A stretch of 64,000 bases of DNA from Amoebophrya sp. A120 (lineage: Eukaryota > Sar > Dinophyceae > Syndiniales > Amoebophryaceae), in the NCBI GenBank assembly GCA_905178155.1, contig CAJINV010000002.1:7923650-7987649 (forward strand). Direction: 5' to 3'. The notes beneath the pieces are model-generated. The model searched no databases and was not told where the DNA came from. It was given only the letters and a program-made list of their open reading frames with translations. Every line of letters begins with the position of its first letter. The first letter of the stretch is position 1. This document shows, one piece after another, positions 11,501-20,593 of the stretch. The position numbers were made by a program, and so were the translations under genes.

Positions 11501-14500
11501 TTGAAAAAGCAGACAGCAGCAACGACGGCAATAGAAAAAATTCGGACGGTGATACAGGGGACAGCGATCACGCGAGTGCTGCTCAGTGTGGTAGTCTTCG
11601 AAATGGTGCGCGTAGCCGACAAAAATGATGCGTTTACAAGGTGTGGATCGGCGTCAAAGCCAGGGGCTAGCTGCCAAGCGACAGCGCTACAGGTATTACA
11701 GACATGCCACGAAGGAGGTGGGGTAGAGAAACAGAAGGAAGCACAAGAAAAAAAGGGAGAGGAAAGAAGTAAGCAGGAAACAATTGTGTTCGGGCTAGAT
11801 GCATCCAATTACTTCAACAACATTGGAATACCGAGAGCAGTAGAAGCATACAGAACAGCAAAGCTGCACCCGTGCTTTATAAAGCTGATAATAGTAACAG
11901 CGTGGACAAAAGACCTATGGATAAGAAATGGGGATTGCTACGGCCACGTAGTCAGACATAGAGAGCTCATCCAGGGCGCAGTGGAGACGATGCTCGGGGG
12001 GACTCTGATGTTTCTCCCGGGCGTAGAAATTGTAGCAGAATTTTTGGAAGAAGTTTTTGATGAAGAAGGGAGAACAAATAGAGAAAGACTGCAGAAAGCA
12101 GAGGCTAAGCTGCGCACGAGAGTAGCAAGGCTATACAAGGGAGGGGACATAGACACAAGCTTTCGGGACTACGACCACCGGACGGAGGTGGACGAAATAT
12201 ACCAAAAGGAGGCCGGCCCACCAGTAACGGGATATAGGAGAGGAGAAAAAGTCACAACAGGGCAAGGGAAAGAGAAGAAGGGCGAAAAAGCAAGAAAGAC
12301 GGAATTTCGATACTACATGGGAAAGCTCCCGCATGACAACAACAGAAAATGGACCCTAGCGGTTCAATATGTGGACGACGGGACCATTGTCCTGAAGTTT
12401 TTTGTAGAAGATATAGAAGTGGTAGCGGCAGCATTGAGAGCAACAAGCTGGGCGTACCAAAAAATCTATGAAACAGAAGGACAATTCCTGGCGCCCCTGA
12501 AGTGTGAACTTGCCACGTCGCTGAAAGACCCTGTGAGAATCAGCATTCTGCGGCAGGCTTTCCAGCCTTTTGGAATAATGTTCGAAGAGAAGGACTTCCT
12601 GAAGATCTTAGGAATAAGGATAGTGCCAACGAACAAGGAGGGGCAGCGCAAGGCTCTCAGGAGCCAAGTTCAGCAGAGCATAGGAATAGGGCAGCACCTG
12701 GCTTACCAGCTAATGTCAAGACGGAAAAAGCTAGAGGGGGAGGAGTTGGCGTGGATAATCCAAGTGCTCTTTGTGTCGTCGATGATATACTTTCTACCGG
12801 TGACGCAGCTCTATTTCGATCGGTCGGAGCCGGTGCCGGCCGCGGCCGTGCTAAACCGGGGCTATTTTTTTGCCCGTCCAAGAATTTTCAAAGAAAAATA
12901 ACCCCCGAAAAGCGCCAACTCCCCACCCCCCCTTTTGGCCCGATTCCACGGGCCCCCCTTGCTAATTTGCTTGCTAATTTCGTTGCTATTTCGCTTGCTA
13001 ATTTGCTTGCTAATTTCCTTGCTAATTCGCGTGCTAATTCCTTTGCTAATTCGCGTGCTAATTCCCCTTGCTAATTAGCGTTCTATGCCCCCCTCCCGAA
13101 TTTCCCCAAAAAATCTGCCCCNNNNNNNNNNNNNNNNNNNNNNNNNNNNNNNNNNNNNNNNNNNNNNNNNNNNNNNNNNNNNNNNNNNNNNNNNNNNNNN
13201 NNNNNNNNNNNNNNNNNNNNNNNNNNNNNNNNNNNNNNNNNNNNNNNNNNNNNNNNNNNNNNNNNNNNNNNNNNNNNNNNNNNNNNNNNNNNNNNNNNNN
13301 NNNNNNNNNNNNNNNNNNNNNNNNNNNNNNNNNNNNNNNNNNNNNNNNNNNNNNNNNNNNNNNNNNNNNNNNNNNNNNNNNNNNNNNNNNNNNNNNNNNN
13401 NNNNNNNNNNNNNNNNNNNNNNNNNNNNNNNNNNNNNNNNNNNNNNNNNNNNNNNATTTCGACATGCAGGACTGGGCGACAATGCTAGGAGAAATATCGC
13501 TAACAATAGCAGAAACGATAGGGATGACAGAGGAAACGGTGGAAGAACTGATGAGAAAGACGAACACAAATGCAGAAACCTTCTACCGCGTAGTTTTCGG
13601 GGCGAATATGCTAGGAATTACAGACCCTTTCACGCTGGGGCTGAAAACACTAAGAGCAACAGCCCAAGCAAACTATTTGACAGACCCGGGGGGTTTCATC
13701 CAAATGGCAACAATGCCACTCAAAGTAGTGGGGGAATCGAAGGCAGGAATAGCAAGAGCTGTGGAAAGAAAAATAATGAAGAGAAAAGAAGCTGACATAG
13801 CACTACTGCAAGCACTCAGAGACGGAGCATCGGTGAGGTTGTCTGCGGGGAGCGACCTGCGGGGGGTAGGAATAGTAAGAAAAAATAACAAAGCAAAACC
13901 GCAGATGGTACAAAGCCAGCACGTGTACAGATGCGACAGGAGTCTGCTTGCGGACAAAATAAGACAAGGGGGGAAAGGAAAGAAAGGGCAGAGTGACTAC
14001 ATGACGAAAATATGGGTAAAACACACGGAAAAAGAAGAAGCTACGATGGTAACAGTAGAGGAATGGAAGGGGAAAGAAGAACACATGGCAACAATTGAAA
14101 CGAGGCAGGACCACCTAAAGACAGAAGTTAGGACAGAAGAGCGAAAATTCGTAGCGTATTGCAATAACGCTATAAGAGCAATAGAGATGGTGAAGAAACA
14201 GCAACACGAAGGGAGTGGAGGAGTGTGCGTGTGCTTGCTGGATTACGACGAGATGAAAGAGAAAACGCGGGGGCTTCTGCGGAAAGAGCAAGGGATAGCG
14301 TTAGAGCTGCAGGAGGAAATAGAAAAAGCAGAGGAACAGATTCCGGGCTTATCAATAGTCAGGCGCTGGGGGAAGCAGAACGCGCCAAAAACCCTCGCAA
14401 AAAGAGAAGCACAAAGGGGTTATACAGAAGTGATACCCTTAAAGGTGGCAAACGTGTCGAAGCATGATGATGAATATACTGAATGGGTTCAGTACGATTT

Positions 14501-17500
14501 CGGCGAAAAAAATGTACCGACAAAACCGATCTGGGAATGGCCGGAAATGTCAAAAATAGAAAGACAAGTGTACATATACCGGAAGATTATAGGAGACGAA
14601 AAGAAAGACGGGCAGAAAGCGGAGGAGGGAGGTGGTGACGGCGAGGACGACAGAAGGAAAGGCAGCACAGGAGAGAGGAAGGGGAAGGGGGAAAGTAGCA
14701 GGGCGAAGGGGAAAGCTCGCTGCGGAAAAGGCCCCAAAGAGAACACTGCGACGACAGACACGAGCAGGGAGATAGTCAGCGGGTCACTAGCAGAAACAAT
14801 CAGAAAAATGGTAGAAGGGGAAAAGATAAGAGCACAGAAAGAAGGAAACGAAATGTTGCAGAGGGCGCTGGACATAATAGGAAGAGCCACGGACCTACTA
14901 GAAACAGCCGAAGACGTTCCATTAGAATCGCGCGCGACGTCGAGCAGCAGCAACAGGAGGGACGTGCCGGAAATAACAGAAGAGCGAAAGGAATCAAAAG
15001 AAGAAGAAGAGAACGAAATAGAAGAAGATGTGTACTTCTCCCCGGCGCAGGAGTACCAGGGAAGCCGCTCAGGATACGTGTACAAACTCGGGCGCTTTGG
15101 CCTGGGGTATTATAAGGATCAAGGACCGGAGGAGGCAACGCGGGAGATGTTCCAAAAAATTACGATAGGGGGGCCAGGAGGAAAACTGCCTAAGAGGGAA
15201 ATCCCGAAAGAACAGAAAACAGCGAAAAAAGAAGTCACTGAAGACGCGACGCGACAAGAGAAGAACACGCAGCAAGTGCGCCAAGTGGCAGAGGAGGAGG
15301 AGGAGCTAGAAATGACATCACGAGAAGCAGAAGAACCAGGCGGAGAGGGGAGATCAGGAAGTCTGAGAAAGAAAATCGTCAAAGACATAAGCGAAACAGT
15401 GAGGGACAAAGAAGATAAAAAGGAAGAGGAAAGATTTCCAACACTGGAGGAGCTGAACGAGAGGGACCGGAAGCGGGACCGCGAAGAGGCAGCAGAACGG
15501 GAGGAGGAGCGCAAACGGCAGGAAGAAAGGAGATCTATGAAAAGACTGAAGTATGATAATTCATTACAGGAAGAGTTAGCCCAGATGTTTAGGAACAAGC
15601 ACTGAGAAACGATGATGAAAGAGATGTTGAAAATAATGAAAAGAAAGAAAGAGAACGAAACAGAAGGGCGAAAAATGGGGGAGCAGTGTTCTGGGTGTTG
15701 GCGGAGGGAAGAGGAAGCAGAGGAAAGAAAAAGAAAGAAAAAGTGGCTCCCTTGGTCGTCTCAGCTAGCCTGCAAGGGCTCCGCTTCCGCCAGCTGAAAG
15801 GCACGGCGCTGCTAATCATCTCGTCCTCGCCAGCCAATAGGCACGGCGCTGCTATCCCGTCGTCGTCAACGCGTCCCTTTTACTAGTAGGTGGGAACAGG
15901 GTTGCCAATTTAAAGACTGCGCTAAGGCAGCACCCCCCTTCCCCAAGGGGTCCCCCCGGGGCGGGCGCGGTGGCGGCTCTGCTAGCGCGGAGCTTCAATG
16001 TCCGATTCTACCTATGCGCATAAAAAGGGTGCGCGGATGCAGGTCGGTAAAGTGCTTGAAAGGGGCATGCTTTGGGGTTGCCCGTCATCGTGATAGGGTC
16101 AACGTGTGTGACCAATAGACCCCCTGTATATCTAGCGCGCAACCGACCACAGAAGCTGTAGTGCTCAATGTTTGTAAGAATAACCCAACAAGGCAACACT
16201 GGAGCTCCACCTTGCTCGAGGGCTTGGATGGTAAATCAGGTCAGCCACATCTAGCGCCCACTGGCCGTACTCATGCGTAAGCAATCGCAAGCGGTTCGGC
16301 GGATGCGGTCGGGTGGTACCTGTAGGACGTGGAACGGGTGTCCACCTAGGGGTATTGGCAGAGGCTAAATCTGTTCTAACGCCACGGTATTGGCAGAGGC
16401 TAAATCTGTTCTAACGCCACGGCATTGGCAGCGGCTAAATCTGTTCTAACGCCACCCTGACAGGAGTCAAATGTCAAAACGATACGATACGATACATGAC
16501 AGCAAAATGGGGCTCTTGGGTAACGTGCGTGACAGATTTAAGAGTCATGCCAGACTAGCATGTCAGATGTCGCATTCTTCCAGACCCAGACATATTTGCA
16601 TTTGATAGCAATGACGCGGTCGCGCCGCGATTTCGACGTCTGATGCCGACCCCGGTCTACTCTGGTGTTGTCTCGTTCCCCACCAGCGGCCCGTCGGGGG
16701 CTCCGAGACTTCTTCTTTCGCTCGTCTTTATCCCGGTCCCCGGCGCGCCGTGGCGTGGGCAGGCTATCAAAAGGAGAAATCCCCCCTCCCCATATCGAAA
16801 TGGAAATCCGTGATGCAGGATTTGGGTACACAAATCGGATTTGTCTTGCAGTAAGGCATCGCAGCCAGATCCTTGGCCTAGGTAGGGGCGTATAGGTCTA
16901 GTTGCTTAGCATTGCAAACGGGTGCCCCCTAGCCGCAACAGCATGCCAAATCGCGTCCATAATGGTGCGGAAGCCTCTGCGCCTGTCTTCTTGCAAGACA
17001 GACGTGATTTGTGGCCTCAAATCAGCAACACAAATTTTCAGAAACATACCTTTTCGATGCGGGGAGGGGGGATTTTTCACTTTGATACAGGCTGTGACTT
17101 CTTCTCCTCTCGCGACCCACAATCGCTCTACCTGGGGTCCCCCGACTGCTCACGTGGTCGTGCTTTCGCCTCTTCTTCTCCTGTTCGCGCGTCGGACCCC
17201 CAGCCCGCGGCGTCGCGTTCTTGCCGCGGTCGGACCGGAAGTCCCTGTCCTTGTTTTCCACGACGGCACTCTCGTCCGCCACACTACTTGAAGTAGATTT
17301 GGACACTATCTTTTCCAAAAGGCCGACGACACTGCCACTATTCGTAGTTTTATTCACATTGCTTGTTGTTCCACCAGCCGCAGCTTTTTCTTGCGCGGCC
17401 GCCGCGGCGGCTCCCGAAGACACGAGGTGCGGGTACGGAAACAAGGGCTTCAGAGAAGAGGCGGGCTTCTTGTTGTTCCCGTCCATTTTGTTGACAACTC

Positions 17501-18035
17501 CTTCCGGTCGCAGTACCGCTGCCGAAGTAGTAGCCGACGTAGCGCCAGCAGGCGGTGGTCGGGCGGAAGTGGAAACGTCACTTGTCGCAAGTGCGGGGGC
17601 CTCTGCTCCTCTGTGCGTCGTGCTTGCCGTCCCGCGTGCAGCTGCCGCTGCGCCACTGCCTGTAGCCAGATCTGGCGTCACAGTGTTGGTCGTTGTCGTG
17701 GACTTGTTGCCGTCAAAAAACGCCGCGCTGCGCAGCTGCCCGGTTGGCTCGGGCCTCTGTTCTGTCACTCGACCCGAAGAGGTCCTCCTCGCAGGCCTCT
17801 TCTGGTCGCCAACACGATCTTCATCCCCCTGACCTCGTCGCCCTGGTGCATAATTGTCACTTTTATTCTCCGACTTTCTCAGCGTTTCCAACTGCGTTGT
17901 TGAGAACGTGGCCCTGCCATCGGTCGCAGCAGCAGAGGGGGGCACTTGTGGACAGATCAGCGCATTCACTGGATGCGACGTCGCTTTATTGTTTCCCTGC
18001 GGAACTGGCTTGATGGGCTGATGTTTTTGTTCAGT
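8580..18035 (-). CDS. RS/charged-repeat (SR-like) protein, split by a LINE-bearing introner
   Basis: The long first visible exon (about 18035-17088, open upstream) encodes a low-complexity Ala/Ser/Thr/Gly region ending in RRRSHS. The second (16764-16608) encodes LPTPRRAGDRDKDERKKK and more RS/KR sequence. The third (9046 to about 8580) encodes AARKQDRDARKAERERRD, then Glu/Arg/Gly repeats and RSRDRRRRSRSRS, ending with a donor-like gtctgg. The composition is that of RS-domain nuclear proteins linked to RNA processing; I see no RRM, so the role is inferred from composition only. Two introners lie between the exons, family B (16765-17087) and family A (9047-16607, containing LINE1). Exact removal of each restores one continuous frame (RRSHSLPTPRR and RRDRVIAARKQD). 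The true start is not visible in the exon at 18035 and may lie in another exon upstream. Confidence 0.7.
9266..12901 (+). CDS. LINE1 polyprotein, N-terminal part: endonuclease and reverse transcriptase
   Basis: Starts at the ATG at 9266 with a Glu/Lys-rich region of about 90 residues. An APE-type endonuclease follows: LFWNINGVKRR near residue 100, GDLNCQ near 285, AIDFMAI near 345, and SDHVALL near 390. The reverse transcriptase has FGLDASNYFNN near 841 (motif A Asp), QGAVETMLGG near 905 and QYVDDGT near 1033 (motif C, DD). Residues after LYFD (position 12819) are foreign: the frame runs through an inserted segment and stops at 12901. The natural continuation is in frame at 13458. Confidence 0.9.
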   Translation: MAKMEGMKIAEEETLLPREEEESSGTRNEERRGWQENSNKRDKKEEKEGDGLGGDREEKSEDEREITEEEGADAQEGDELDEKKEREDGSEEMRRERHLFWNINGVKRRNALRLLKANTKITPRLTGASCAELKVAALTDEQAAFQHVEEERKALGIPDTRPAMYFAAATNMKKVAAELNAGAVGVIYIEEPKRLPGSIYSAEILRKDMGGTFLRKDITNKEDALLWMVAAQDERGMLVVVFYRRPAKDAPIKDSEEAMFIRKQMAEMTAKLEKMIEECGMAIMTGDLNCQYAIEERGKIKFEREKTGVQKIYFEEVIKPLENMLNKHAETLPTGGPTCYRSQENPTAIDFMAIAGKKGRVVAKVCERVQIPQEVKQDEDQNQEQDENQEEESDHVALLADVVWIPPPKCIGEVQKEKQAKEQKRWAFNARHSLMAPTVESAKGRIEIIRGKRKFQKANPVRQVAKWPRKSITLERLQETMEKAGTIPTEQRTMLGVQKWLMDKLNEAGVLKVQKVEKGGKFKAQWQKQNREKRKEEKNIKQEEGEQGEEEKEKAEAAEKEWAQSFLQMPKKGQKTEKEIYETARKVKEAICGVGRGMPMGEAKEVTVGGILVKGVEAATERIASSHLLKCELTRKENGKKHTYDAKELAKALGQLTQACREVKSLRFTGPQLKEHVKRLNPEAAGMDGLRMGIYKALTPEQYEILAEVFNRFLKEVEEFEMKQNAKKNQPALLEEHLNAVQVELLKKQTAATTAIEKIRTVIQGTAITRVLLSVVVFEMVRVADKNDAFTRCGSASKPGASCQATALQVLQTCHEGGGVEKQKEAQEKKGEERSKQETIVFGLDASNYFNNIGIPRAVEAYRTAKLHPCFIKLIIVTAWTKDLWIRNGDCYGHVVRHRELIQGAVETMLGGTLMFLPGVEIVAEFLEEVFDEEGRTNRERLQKAEAKLRTRVARLYKGGDIDTSFRDYDHRTEVDEIYQKEAGPPVTGYRRGEKVTTGQGKEKKGEKARKTEFRYYMGKLPHDNNRKWTLAVQYVDDGTIVLKFFVEDIEVVAAALRATSWAYQKIYETEGQFLAPLKCELATSLKDPVRISILRQAFQPFGIMFEEKDFLKILGIRIVPTNKEGQRKALRSQVQQSIGIGQHLAYQLMSRRKKLEGEELAWIIQVLFVSSMIYFLPVTQLYFDRSEPVPAAAVLNRGYFFARPRIFKEK
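12958..13078 (+). repeat. GCTAATT tandem repeat
   Basis: About nine imperfect copies of a 12-15 bp unit built on (c/t)TTGCTAATT, varying as gctaatttgctt, gctaatttcgtt and gctaattcgcgt. It lies in the segment that interrupts LINE1. Confidence 0.85.
13122..13455. other. assembly gap (334 N)
   Basis: Run of N. The true length may differ. Frames shown as open through it are not evidence. Confidence 0.99.
13458..15605 (+). CDS. LINE1 polyprotein, C-terminal part
   Basis: Continuation of the LINE1 ORF after the interruption, 715 residues to the stop at 15603-15605. The first part (MQDWATMLGEISL... ITDPFTLGLKTLRA) aligns almost without gaps to LINE2 ([13 protein letters not shown]... [14 protein letters not shown]), the helical region after the reverse transcriptase. 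The rest is very rich in Glu, Lys and Arg with several predicted coiled-coil stretches. I see no RNase H signature and no zinc knuckle, so the function of this extension is unknown. Confidence 0.85.
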   Translation, partial: FDMQDWATMLGEISLTIAETIGMTEETVEELMRKTNTNAETFYRVVFGANMLGITDPFTLGLKTLRATAQANYLTDPGGFIQMATMPLKVVGESKAGIARAVERKIMKRKEADIALLQALRDGASVRLSAGSDLRGVGIVRKNNKAKPQMVQSQHVYRCDRSLLADKIRQGGKGKKGQSDYMTKIWVKHTEKEEATMVTVEEWKGKEEHMATIETRQDHLKTEVRTEERKFVAYCNNAIRAIEMVKKQQHEGSGGVCVCLLDYDEMKEKTRGLLRKEQGIALELQEEIEKAEEQIPGLSIVRRWGKQNAPKTLAKREAQRGYTEVIPLKVANVSKHDDEYTEWVQYDFGEKNVPTKPIWEWPEMSKIERQVYIYRKIIGDEKKDGQKAEEGGGDGEDDRRKGSTGERKGKGESSRAKGKARCGKGPKENTATTDTSREIVSGSLAETIRKMVEGEKIRAQKEGNEMLQRALDIIGRATDLLETAEDVPLESRATSSSSNRRDVPEITEERKESKEEEENEIEEDVYFSPAQEYQGSRSGYVYKLGRFGLGYYKDQGPEEATREMFQKITIGGPGGKLPKREIPKEQKTAKKEVTEDATRQEKNTQQVRQVAEEEEELEMTSREAEEPGGEGRSGSLRKKIVKDISETVRDKEDKKEEERFPTLEELNERDRKRDREEAAEREEERKRQEERRSMKRLKYDNSLQEELAQMFRNKH
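15606..16350 (+). other. LINE1 3' untranslated region
   Basis: Purine-rich at first, then mixed sequence with C-rich blocks (ccccccttcccc near 15932). There is an imperfect repeat of ggcacggcgctgctatc near 15800 and 15840. No coding signal. Confidence 0.7.
16351..16455 (+). repeat. three 35-bp tandem repeats in the LINE1 3' UTR
   Basis: Units at 16351-16385, 16386-16420 and 16421-16455, each starting gg(t/c)attggcag and ending ctaacgccac. Units 1 and 2 are identical; unit 3 differs at two bases. They sit just before the (CGATA)n tail and could be a recognition structure for the element's reverse transcriptase (inference). Confidence 0.95.
16765..17087 (-). mobile_element. introner, family B, in the RS-protein gene
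   Basis: 323 bp, tatcaaaagg...ctttgata, flanked by CAGGC at 16760-16764 and 17088-17092. Exact removal gives the frame RRSHSLPTPRRAGD. Confidence 0.94.
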
Positions 18036-18501
18036 TTTTCAAGATACAACTCTAGCTATTCTTAAGCAAGAGCTATGTGTCCAAACCAGCTGAGCTATGT
18101 GTCCACTGCAAGAGCTCCTGCACAGAACATACCGAGACCACTATCAACGCGGCGAAATAACGAAAACGATCGGCATTCCATTAGGCTGCGCGAGGTAAGC
18201 AACATGTTGGCAAGTACGCTTCTAGTTCCGGTTCCCGCGCCCGAGACTCCCGATGCTGTGGCGTCTCCCTTTCGGTCGGACGTTTTCCGGGATGGCGGGC
18301 GATGTGGAATGTAACTGAGGCTGCTCTTGCAACATAGCGAATTTTGCTGCAACAAATGAATCCACAGGCCCCGTGTGCTAGATGCCAACTGAAACGTGGG
18401 GACGCAAGTACGCCTCCAGAGCACACGAATACATAACACACTCACAACACATCGAAAGCAGTTTATTATAACGCATAAGTAAAAAACGGTTTAACTGCAC
18501 A
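18036..18501. other. intergenic
   Basis: Between the RS-protein gene and the CCCH gene. A minus-strand stretch near 18310-18150 reads KTSDRKGDATASGVSG and could be an upstream exon of the RS gene, but I cannot find convincing splice sites. Confidence 0.3.
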
Positions 18502-19566
18502 TCAAATAGTCGTCTGACCGAGGATTCTTTTCACTGATAAAAGGACAACCCTCGCATTCATCCATACACCCGACTTGTTACCCTCGCCGGGCCGGCTGTC
18601 AACTTTCCTCTCGAACCTCTGGTAGCGGTACCGATCGCCGGCATTGTTTGCGACATGGTTGCTGCTGCTCCCCGCGCTTGTCTGCGCGCCGACGACCACC
18701 CCCTTGCTGACGCGCTCCATGCTGCTAGCCGGCGGCTTCCCGTCGCGGCCGTACTTCCGAAACCATTCCTCGGTCTTGCGGTCGAGGAACGCCTGCACGC
18801 GGTTGGCTTCCTCCTCGTCCAGGGGCTCCCAGCGCTCGCAGACGCGCTCGTGCACGGCGACGTACATCTCCAGTTCCGGTTCCACGTGGCAAAACGTGCA
18901 CTTGTCCCCATTGGGACAGTTCGGAAGGTACTTGCAAACATCGAGCTTGTACAAGTTGTTCGTCGCAGCCAGGTATGCAGGGCAAATATGTCGTGTAGGT
19001 CGGGCAGGAATTTCCCGACGCCAATTTGTCCAAAATAAATCTGAGCGGGGGCATAAGCAACAACTCCAGCTCTTGCCAACTTTTTGCTATGAGGTTTTCG
19101 TGCAGGAGGCGGTCTTCAGCTTCAGGCATGGAGATGATAGTCTTTGCAAAACCTGCAAAAATTATTCAAATTCATAAGTAATCATATGCAGACGTTTCAT
19201 CCAAAAAATGCATGACAAACGAGAGTATACATCTTCCAGTCAGACCCGGACATATTTGTATTTCATATCAGCTCGTACTCCGAATGCGCGTCGAAACAAC
19301 CAACCTGCAGGTTTTTTCCAGGAAATGACGTTTCAGCTAAACAACCTGCCTTCACAGCAACTATGCAAAAAAATGAAATTGCAAATGTAAAAACACAAAC
19401 ATTGAAAGCTGCCTACCACATCGCAGTCCCGGTACATGCAGCGCCTCCGCTTGTACTTCTTGTCCCGTAGCTCCGGGCGGATTATCTCGCGCTCACTGTG
19501 GGCGTAGGGGCACTTGTCACCGAGGGTGCAGACGAACAACCGCGGACAGATTTCCTCCTTCGTCAT
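18502..19566 (-). CDS. CCCH zinc-finger protein
   Basis: Probable RNA-binding protein with at least three CCCH fingers. Exon 1 (19566-19417) starts MTKEEICPRLF and carries CPRLFVCTLGDKCPYAH (C-x5-C-x5-C-x3-H). It ends at gtaggc in the middle of finger 2. Exon 2 (19304-19268, acceptor ctgcag) completes it as C-x4-C-x4-C-x3-H ending CFDAH. Exon 3 starts at 19152 (FAKTIISMPEAEDRLL). The last exon carries CKYLPNCPNGDKCTFCH, a Glu-rich helix (EEEANRVQAFLDRKTEEWF) and a basic tail, with a stop at 18502-18504. The border between exons 3 and 4 (about 19060-18980) is unresolved. Intron 2 (19153-19267) looks like a decayed family-A introner. CCCH proteins often regulate mRNA; this one's targets are unknown. 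Confidence 0.8.
19153..19267 (-). mobile_element. decayed family-A introner used as an intron
   Basis: On the gene strand the intron opens TATGAAATACAAATATGTC and then CGGGTCTGA, a recognisable family-A end. The far end has lost the inverted repeat and finishes in an ordinary acceptor (tttttgcag). An internal tttgtcatgc word is kept. The ends were set by frame continuity (SEYEL to FAKTI). Confidence 0.6.
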
Positions 19567-20593
19567 CTTGAATTGATGTTATGTAAATATTCTGTTTCGG
19601 TTTCCGCACGAATGGTTGTATCTCGTTTCTTGCTTACTTTCTTCAATGCTAGTGTGCCATTTTTCCAGGCATCAGTCTACCTGCTGCATCTATACCGCAC
19701 CACCCGGAAATGTATGTTGACATCACATGTTGCTACTTCTTTGTGGATCGTGATGTGCTCGCGTTCACTGCAGCGGAAAAATATGATGTAGCTCTACTGC
19801 TTTTCCTATTGAAGAATAGAAGCTCCCCGCCAGAAGAAAAAACTCTTTCGAGAGTGGGGAGGATAGGGATCGGGATGCGGCCAGGTTGTACTAGACCAGG
19901 TGAGTACTAGAAGTGGCAACCGTACATGAGATAGAGTAGTACATGGCAAAAAATATTTGGTCTTCATCGTCTTCACACTTCTTTGAAGCTTCTCCATTTC
20001 AGAAAATGTTTATCTATCCGCCACTTTTTCTCGGTACTTCTGCTTGAAACTACTTGCACTTACCCAACAGTTCATACGGTTTACGGATACGCACGCTTTT
20101 CTGAAGACGTCCCCAAATTTTCCACTTTTTTCAAGAACAGTTCTGAGCCTTTCTGAACTCACGGCCGAGCACCGAACACGCGCGCGCTGCTAATGAAATC
20201 CCAAGACTTGCAGATCGACGTACGTCATAACACAACCGATCCATTTCATTAATTTCCTACATCTTCACGAATTGTCCATAAGCAAAAATGAAACATGAAA
20301 CGCAAGAACTCCGTCAGTACCAAAATCTACTCAAAAGCAAAAGCTACAATCAGGCAAAGCTAAAAAGAAGGCTTGCATGATCCTCACAGATTCTACAAGA
20401 AACTGAATATTGCCTCTTGTTTCTTGTAGTTTGTACTCGCAGCCGCAGCAGTTGTAGCTCGGTGCGAAATAAATGATCTGTCAGTATTATCAGAAGAAGA
20501 GTTTGTCAACTATCAGCAGTAGAATGATGATGTACCCAACTGTGGGGTCTAAGTAAGTACTTACTTTACTGACCCTTGCTTTGCGCCTTCTTC
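19567..20593. other. intergenic, no feature seen
   Basis: AT-rich, about 1 kb. It should hold the 5' region of the CCCH gene and the 3' region of the next gene. No ORF, repeat or RNA gene stands out. Confidence 0.5.

Larger units (their letters stand above)
12820..13455. other. segment interrupting the LINE1 ORF, ending in the assembly gap
   Basis: The base string atttcga occurs at 12813-12819 and again at 13456-13462, directly after the gap. The LINE1 reading frame continues across if this segment and one atttcga copy are removed, and the continuation aligns with LINE2. The visible 302 bases are C-rich with a tandem GCTAATT block and no match to the rest of LINE1. It is either a nested insertion with a 7-bp duplication or a misjoined contig end. 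Confidence 0.75.
9174..16494 (+). mobile_element. non-LTR retrotransposon LINE1 (APE endonuclease + reverse transcriptase)
   Basis: About 7.3 kb including a 334-base gap, inserted into a family-A introner in the opposite direction to the host gene. CATGACA occurs at 9167-9173 and 16495-16501 and fits a target-site duplication. The 3' end is a short (CGATA)n tract, a common LINE tail. The body has a short 5' leader, one long ORF (interrupted at 12820-13455), and a roughly 890-bp 3' UTR with a triple 35-bp repeat. It is homologous to LINE2 through the reverse transcriptase and beyond. Confidence 0.9.
9047..16607 (-). mobile_element. introner, family A, interrupted by LINE1
   Basis: Left half 9047-9173 starts tatggattgtaaaaatgtc; right half 16495-16607 ends gacatatttgcatttgata. 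The outer duplication is GCAAT at 9042-9046 and 16608-16612. Between the halves sits LINE1 with its own 7-bp duplication. Without LINE1 and one copy of that duplication the introner is 233 bp, close to intact family-A copies (252-266 bp). Removing it with one GCAAT gives the frame RVIAARKQ in the host gene. Confidence 0.93.

Noticed and set aside
13068-13457. Open frames through the N run
   Set aside because: The N run cannot be translated; the apparent start at 13068 lies in the foreign insert.
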